In this document: positions 58,105 through 64,000 of the stretch, in pieces
Layout of the letters: each line of letters starts with the position of its first letter
Numbering within the stretch: position 1 is the first letter of the stretch
Assembly: GCA_025531455.1 (NCBI GenBank)
Contig: JAMYHL010000057.1
Location: 124,001-188,000, forward strand
Length of the DNA stretch: 64,000 nucleotides
Source of the DNA: Apiotrichum sp. Y4204
Lineage: Eukaryota > Basidiomycota > Tremellomycetes > Trichosporonales > Trichosporonaceae
Direction: 5' to 3'
Program-made: the position numbers and the translations under genes
Notes under the pieces: generated by a model
The model's database searches: none
What the model was told of the DNA's origin: nothing
Seen by the model: only the letters and a program-made list of their open reading frames with translations

Positions 58105-59220
58105 TCAACCGCCGTCTCGCCCGTCTCCCTCGTCTCCCTGCACCCAGCGACGCTCCGCATCGAGCGCAGCAAGGAAAGTCACCATCTGCCGTCAGCGCCG
58201 CCTTCGTAAGACGCAGCTTCGCAAAAAGTGACTCACCGTCTGGTGGCGTCGCTCAGCCTCGTTCCGGCCCACCCTCGTCTAAAGTTAGCAACTCGGCCCT
58301 TTGCACCTTTTCGCCCCCTTACCTTCATGAAGCCCTTGATCTTGAGCAGCTTATCATAAAAATGCCCCTCACACCCCTCGCCTCCCCCCTCGGCCTCTTC
58401 AACGAGATATCGCCCACGGACACCGCTGAACGCCGCACATCGGAGGACGCCCACCGCGCCCACCGCGTCAAGCCGGTCCGCGTCCTGCACGGCATGCAGC
58501 TCAGGGCAGCCTGCGTGCCACGCGGTCCACATGCCCTCTGCGCGCAGTCGCTGCTCGGCGCTCCAGCTCACGGCGGGGATGATGCGCATTACGAGGTCCG
58601 CCTGGGCGCTGGTCAGGGCCGGCGACGGGTCCAGAACCCCCGCGCGGATCGAGGAGAGCGACGCGTGTGTCGTGTACTTTGCTTCAGGTCAGAGCTGCTG
58701 TGTAGTGTAGTCGACGCACAGTCAGTGAGGTCGTGCATCAGTGCTGCGAGCTCGACGACGAGCATGTCCGCGGCCGGGAGGGTCGAGGCGATGCGAAGTG
58801 CCATCCGCCGTACGCGCTCGACTGCGTGTCAGTGATGTCAGTTCGGCGAGTTTTTGCATCTCGTAGCGTTGTCCACTTTAGCTCGCGCTGCGCATGCAGC
58901 TGCTACACTGAATGATATAAACCCGTCATGACAGGCCAAACACCCATCGACACTCACCATGTGCCCAGTCGTGGGATGGATCATACCTGGGTGTCAACAA
59001 TGTTATCGACCTCGACTCCGATCCGAAATCTGACGCTAGCACTTGGCGAGTGGAGCTCCCAGGCGCTCACGTGCATCCATCCCGAGGTTCACCCGGTGCG
59101 CACACCCCTCTTCACGATGCCACAACTGTTCACGTACTTGGACATGTGCTCGCGGACGAGCGCGGTGACCTGCTGGACGAGGGCGGCCTCGGCATCGATG
59201 GCCGCGTCGGGGACGGCCAT
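58105..59220 (-). CDS. HD-domain phosphohydrolase (YedJ/YpgQ-like)
   Basis: Metal-dependent HD-superfamily hydrolase; bacterial YpgQ acts on nucleotide triphosphates. Six exons on the minus strand (59220-59138, 58986-58958, 58821-58720, 58681-58323, 58278-58237, 58185-58105) give 231 aa, matching the ~210-230 aa family. Metal ligands and motifs appear in order: YDPSHDWAHVERVRRMA (His33, Asp34), LAALMHDLTD (His67, Asp68), SKYTTH, and HAVQDADRLDAVGAVGVLR with Asp140. A GHFYDKLLKIKGFMKT segment and a MVTFLAALDAERRW helix follow, as in YedJ relatives. Exon 2 is 29 nt. The weak donor spacing was resolved by phase: the first intron starts at a GTACGT inside Lys28. The start is the ATG before AVPDAAIDAE; an upstream in-frame extension lacks a better ATG. 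The gene is divergent from the amidase gene. Confidence 0.88.
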
Positions 59221-59720
59221 GGTGAGTGGAGGGAGGAGCGAATGCAACAGCGTGTCGGCGTGGCGGTTCGGCGAATCAGGGCGGGGCCGAGTGAAACAAA
59301 GTGCTACATTGAGGTTCTGGAACACTGAGTGATTCCGCTGCTGGATACTTTATGGTGTGGCAGACGCGTTCTTCAACCCCCGACATCTGCGTAGTGCATG
59401 TCGTGTCGATGAGGAAAGGTGTGCATGCTCGACGTCGAGAACAAGATGCAGAAGCGCTCGGCAAAAAAATCCTCAAAAAATCGCATCAACAATGGAGCCC
59501 CGCATTGCACTCATATCGCGTTCGGCAACTTGGGACAGCCGGGAAAAAACAACATTCCGTCTCGGCGATTCGCGTTTCGGTCACCGTCGAGGACCATGTG
59601 CAGCACATGCGCCACAAAGGTCATTGACCACCGCTCTCTCGAGCGACGCAACCATCGAACACGACGTACAAAGACCCGTCTCGCGCTCCACTCCTTGTCT
59701 CTTCACTATCCACAATCACC
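59221..59720. promoter_or_regulatory. Divergent promoter between HD and amidase genes
   Basis: A 500-bp region between opposite starts. It contains A-rich runs near 59465-59485 and 59545. The two genes could share regulation, but no known element stands out. Confidence 0.5.
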
Positions 59721-61879
59721 ATGGGAACCATCGCCGAGATCAGCGCCAGGAAGCGCAACGAGCGCGACAACCTCCTCGCCGCCGCTGCGGCGCATCTCGG
59801 CCCGCTGACGCCTGCGGACGAGGCCATCCTCCGCACCAGGTGAGTCACGATGAGACCTGGACACTGGCGGCGGTCTCGGAGCGGGCGGCGCGGCGGGCGC
59901 AGAGTAGCCTTAGCCGCCCTGTTTGGTCTCAGCCTCCATCACCAGCTTCTGACACGCAGTGCGTCCGACCTCGTTGCCGGTATCAAGGGGCGCAAGTGGA
60001 CGTCTGAGGCCGTCGTCTCTGCCTTTGTGAGTGCACAGTTGTAAACGCACGCGCTGACGCCAGATCCGCTCGGCTATCGAGGCCAATGCGCGGACTAACT
60101 GTATTACTGAGGGTGCGTATAATGGAGTGTGGAGCAGCTGCCGCGGCTGTTACTAGACCCGCGTAGTTTGTTCCTGACACACAGTCATGTTCGACGCGGC
60201 GCTCGAGGATGCCCGGCAGAAAGACAAGGAGCTTGCCACGGGAGCCGCGCCTGCCGGAGAGTTCTTCGGCCTCCCTGCTAGCTTCAAGGACACGTACAAC
60301 GTCGTTGGCGTGGACACCTCGCTCGGGTGCTCGAAGTACTGCTTCCAGCCTACTGAGCGGGCGGACCTCGAGGGATCGGTGAGTGCGATCAGAGGCAGCG
60401 GGGCGCGCTGACCGCAGCTCGTCAAGCTGTTCCGCGACCAGGGTGGCATCCCGATCTGCAAGACGGGCATCCCTCAGACGCTCCTGGCCTTTGAGTGCTC
60501 CAACCCCGTGTGGGGCGCGGCCAAGAACCCGTATTCGGAGGAACGGACGTGTGGTGGAAGCTCCGGAGGCGAGGCGGCTCTCATCACCCTCAAGGGCAGC
60601 GTTTTCGGCTTTGGCTCGGACAGTGAGTTGGCGAGCAGAAAGCGGAAACTGCGGGACGTGCTAACCACAGTCGGCGGCTCCCTCCGTATTCCGGCGGCGT
60701 ACTCGGGCTGCTGCGGCCTCAAGCCCGCTATCGGTCGCTGGCCTGTTCGCGGCCAGCGCTCCCCCATCCACGGCTTTGACGGTCTGAAGGTGGGCCTGTG
60801 CGCATGACATGTCTAACGTCCAGTCCGTCACGGGTCCCATGGCGCGCAATGTCGACGACCTCACTTTCGCGGCCCGCGGCATGATCGACGCCACTGTCAC
60901 GGCCCTCGAGGAGCACCGTATCCAGGCCGACAACATTGTGCCTCTGCCATGGCGTGAGCCCAAGCTCCCGACCAAGCTCAAGATCGGGTACTGGACCGAT
61001 GACGGGCTTATCAAGGTGGGTAGCGTGCACCTTCTGTGTCATTCTCAGTGCTCACTACAGACCTCCCCCGCCAACGTCCGGGCCGTGAACGAGACGGTTG
61101 CCGCGCTGCGTGCTCTGGGCCACGAGCTCGTCGAGTTCCCGGCCCCTAGCGGCGCGCGCACGCTCAATATCTTCTCCGCAATGATGTCTGCCGACGGCTA
61201 CAAGCAGCTCCTGGGCAACATTGCCTCGGACGGCATGGAGCCGAGCATGCAGCTCGTGACGCTCGGCTCGCGCCTCCCGGTCTGGGTTGTGTGGGTCGCG
61301 TCCGTGGTTGTCAAGCACGTCCTCAAGGACCCCGTCTTTGCGGAAATCCTCTGTACGTCACTGTACTCTCTCCGCGCTAACAGCAGACGAGTCCAAGGGC
61401 AAGAACGCCGGCGAATACATGCACTGGTGCTCGCAACGCGACCTGTTCTGTCGCGACTTCCGCCTCGCTGTACGTCTCGAGCCAAAAGGCACAACTAACT
61501 CCAGGCATGGGAGGACGCCGGTCTGGACTTTATCCTCTGCCCGCCGCAGGCGGTCCCGGCGCTCGAGCACGGCCGCACGCAGTCGCTCTCCCCGCTGTGC
61601 ACAGGCACCGCGCTGTTCAACGTCATCGACAGCACGGCCGGCGTGCTCCCCGTCACGCGCGTCGACGCCGAGCGCGACGCCGCCCCCGCAGACTATGCAA
61701 AGGGGTATGGCGGCACGCATCTCCTCAACGCCAAGGTGTACGCAGGGTCCGATCCCGCGTACAATGCCAAGAAGATGGCTGGCCTCCCTGTCGGCGTGCA
61801 GCTTGTCGGCCGCTCTTTTGAGGACGAGAGGGTCCTCGCTGTCATGAAGATTGTCGAGAAGGCGATGAACTTCAAGTGA
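59721..61879 (+). CDS. Amidase-signature hydrolase (fungal acetamidase/FAAH-like)
   Basis: Hydrolyses amide bonds; fungal relatives act on acetamide or fatty-acid amides. Ten exons (59721-59839, 59960-60026, 60064-60112, 60185-60378, 60418-60622, 60671-60789, 60824-61015, 61061-61352, 61387-61469, 61505-61879) give 564 aa, the usual length. The Ser-cisSer-Lys triad is complete: Lys113 in ASFKDTYNV, cis-Ser191 in CGGSSGGE, and nucleophile Ser215 in IGGSLRIPA. The 24-residue spacing of the two serines matches FAAH. The C-terminal half has the hydrophobic SRLPVWVVWVASVVVKHVL helix, possibly membrane-associated, and a closing GLPVGVQLVGRSFEDERVL motif typical of the family. Introns are 34-120 nt. 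One alternative acceptor near 61050 would add four residues. Substrate range cannot be told from sequence. Confidence 0.93.
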
Positions 61880-64000
61880 GATGGCCGCAAGCAAGGTTCT
61901 ATCGGGGCCGGTGGATAGACGGGGCGTACAGTAATATAGGGACAGATGCAGTTTTTAGGAATGTGAAGTGTTGACCACCAATGTTCAGGCATCATTACTG
62001 TAGGACTCACATGCTCGGTCACAAACGCGATTGTACAAAAGGGATAGAGCCTCAGAGGGCGGTCAGTCCAAATAATGATCTCACTCGAGCCCGACACTCA
62101 AGGGATTTCGTCACGGACTCAAAGGCTCAGACCGCTCGGTTGACGATCTGATAGTGAGCTCTTTTGCAGAGACGTTACGGCGTTGCCTTGATGACGATTG
62201 TGACAGATTCACACGAAAGCCAACTTTGCATGACAAGGAGCGCAAAGGTGTTCCCCTCTCTAAACTGTCCAGAAAGCGCTCCCTCCTCTCCTTGACCGTG
62301 GGACCCTCGGTGGCCCGTCGCTGCCGAAGTGCCTGCAACTATTTCGATGGCCGCAGGTCGTAGCTTGTTGTCAAGGGCATTGAGCGGTGAGGCAAACATG
62401 TTGAGCGCAACTTTGGTCGACCAGCGATATCTCCGTGTGTATAAGACTCACCAAGCAGGTGCATGACCTTTACACAACTTCTGCCGGAGTTGTATTGCCT
62501 CTGCTTTTGCCTCTGCTTAGTCCAAGGTCAAGCCCATGTCAAAACGCGCAGATTAAAGCCAGGAGAGAGATCCTTGGGACACTAACCAGCGTTGCGGTCC
62601 GTATCAACCACCTCGCCTGATCCTTTCCAGCCTTTCCATCTCGCCATCATTTGCTGTTTGTCAAATGATGGTTACTCTACTGTATGCACTTTTCAAGTGT
62701 GTCCGACATTTTGAAATTTCGCTGTCGTGACATGTCCCATTCGGTGGTAGATCGAGGATTAGATGATTAGAGGGTTAGAGAAGGAGCGGGCAGTCACCAC
62801 TGATGTGGTGTGGTTCACTACAGTAAGCTCACAGGGGTCTTGGAGCTGTCCATGAAAAAATTCAGACAGAGCCTGGAGGCCGTCAAGGATGCCTGGTAGC
62901 GCGCACTGCTGATCCTCCGCGATGGGAGATGCAGGTCATCGGCGTCGCTCCACATCCTTGCCAAGGTCCTGTTCCTCAAATTCCAGCAGAGCCCCATGGT
63001 TTTCTCCCCCCCACGAAAGAAGGGAAGAGTTGTGCTTCCAATGACTTTTTCACCTCTTTTGTCGCTCCGCCGTGAGGTGAGCCTACTCCACGAGCAGAAG
63101 AAGAAAGAATCAGCGTAAGAAGAAATGACAGAAGAAAGAGGTAAGAGTAAGAGTTTCGGGATTCCCGAAGCCGATCACGGCAGCGAGGATTGTGGAATGC
63201 AAACCGAGAAAATCATCTGACAACGTGTGGAGATCGATACAGGTACTCTGAAAAGACAATATTATATTAACACGGTCATTCATCCCCGCGCCCTGCTGCG
63301 TGGTGACGGTCCTGGTGGCGCTGGCCAGCATGTCGACGTTGACAGTCTACATTGCAACATTGATTTGGATCAGCGTCATGTGAGCCATGAGCGATGAGCG
63401 ATCAGTGATATTGATCAGTAGTGACCCATCCACAGGCGATTACGACTGCTCTCGACGCGGTGATCTGGGACCGCGTTTTCTTTCGGATGCAATAATGCGA
63501 TCCAGATATGGCGCGTATCGATCTGGTGCCGACGCATTCCATGTCCAACCACTCCATTGTATTCCTCTGGGGTACGCGTCGGGTGTCGGGTCGGGAGACT
63601 GCACTGCCCCAGCGTGCGCAGATGCGCGAACCGATCTCGTCGGGCGGACATGTGATGTCAGTGTAGTGGTTGGTTTGTCAAGATCGACGGCGCTCTCGGC
63701 ATGCTCGTCAATGACTCAGGTCGTCAAGTGCCGCAACCTTGTTTTCCGCTGCGTTGTGGAGCCAGGAGCCCAACAGGTTGGGTGGGCTGGTGCGCTATTG
63801 CTCTGCACTAAGCAGACCAACGTCGGGCGCGGCCGGGTTGGATCCGACATTCAGATCATGCTTATTCTACTGCACTGCCTCGCGTTGCGTAAACCCATGT
63901 CGTCGTGCCGGCATGCAGGGCTGCCAGCGAGACATTCGGGCAAGGAAACGAGTGTGACGGCATTCTGAAGCTTCTGGCTGTCTGTCGTTCGCCCAGCCAT
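61880..64000. other. Gene-free right end
   Basis: No supported gene. The stretch 62000-63350 is distinctly AT-richer than most of the window and contains many stops in all frames. A 193-codon open frame at 63387-63968 starts with ATG but has no codon bias, domain or neighbours in support. I recognise no transposon ends. Confidence 0.55.

Noticed and set aside
63387..63968. 193-codon plus-strand frame near the right end
   Set aside because: Starts with ATG but third positions are not GC-biased like the real genes, and no motif is visible.

Overview
The window is nuclear DNA of a basidiomycete yeast. It is GC-rich, its protein genes carry many very short introns (mostly 31-150 nt) with GTRNGT donors and CTRAY-like branch sites, and the gene set is fungal: two Zn2Cys6 regulators, a Crk1/Ime2-type kinase, Erj5 and TMA7. 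Intron sizes, GC content and kinase type fit Tremellomycetes, probably Trichosporonales; that placement is inference. No tRNA, rRNA, CRISPR array or intact transposon was recognised.

I support 18 protein-coding genes, with about 58 introns placed by hand. Every multi-exon model closes in frame, but none is backed by transcripts. Left part (1-26 kb): a gene-free block, then the dual-specificity kinase CRK1 (+) behind a long pyrimidine-rich leader, a cytochrome P450 (-), a PEX11-like peroxisomal protein (-), a 724-aa disordered protein (+) and an unrecognised 300-aa coiled-coil protein ending in Cys-Cys (-).

Middle (26-51 kb): a Zn2Cys6 factor (+), the tiny ribosome-associated gene TMA7 split into seven exons (+), a RasGAP with a RasGAP_C tail (+), a 12-exon Zn2Cys6 factor (+), the ER J-protein ERJ5 (-), a CZIB/DUF866 zinc-binding protein (+), a secreted double-psi beta-barrel protein (-), a PF13350-type protein phosphatase (-) and a 686-aa Ala/Gln/His-rich protein (-).

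Right part (51-64 kb): 3.4 kb without genes, a small disordered protein (+), a secreted CVNH-domain protein with a prepro leader (+), an HD-domain phosphohydrolase (-) divergent from an amidase-signature hydrolase (+), and a gene-free end. Roughly half of the window is intergenic.

The genes look like a mixed neighbourhood rather than one pathway. Themes are signalling (kinase, RasGAP, phosphatase), transcription (two zinc-cluster factors), secretion and ER folding (ERJ5, DPBB protein, CVNH protein) and lipid or xenobiotic metabolism (P450, PEX11-like, amidase). I found no clear undescribed multi-gene system. The most notable items are the TMA7 gene with a 9-nt microexon, the prepro-CVNH protein, the insertion in the kinase catalytic core, a minimal uORF overlapping the start of the first zinc-cluster gene, and several promoter-proximal tandem repeats.
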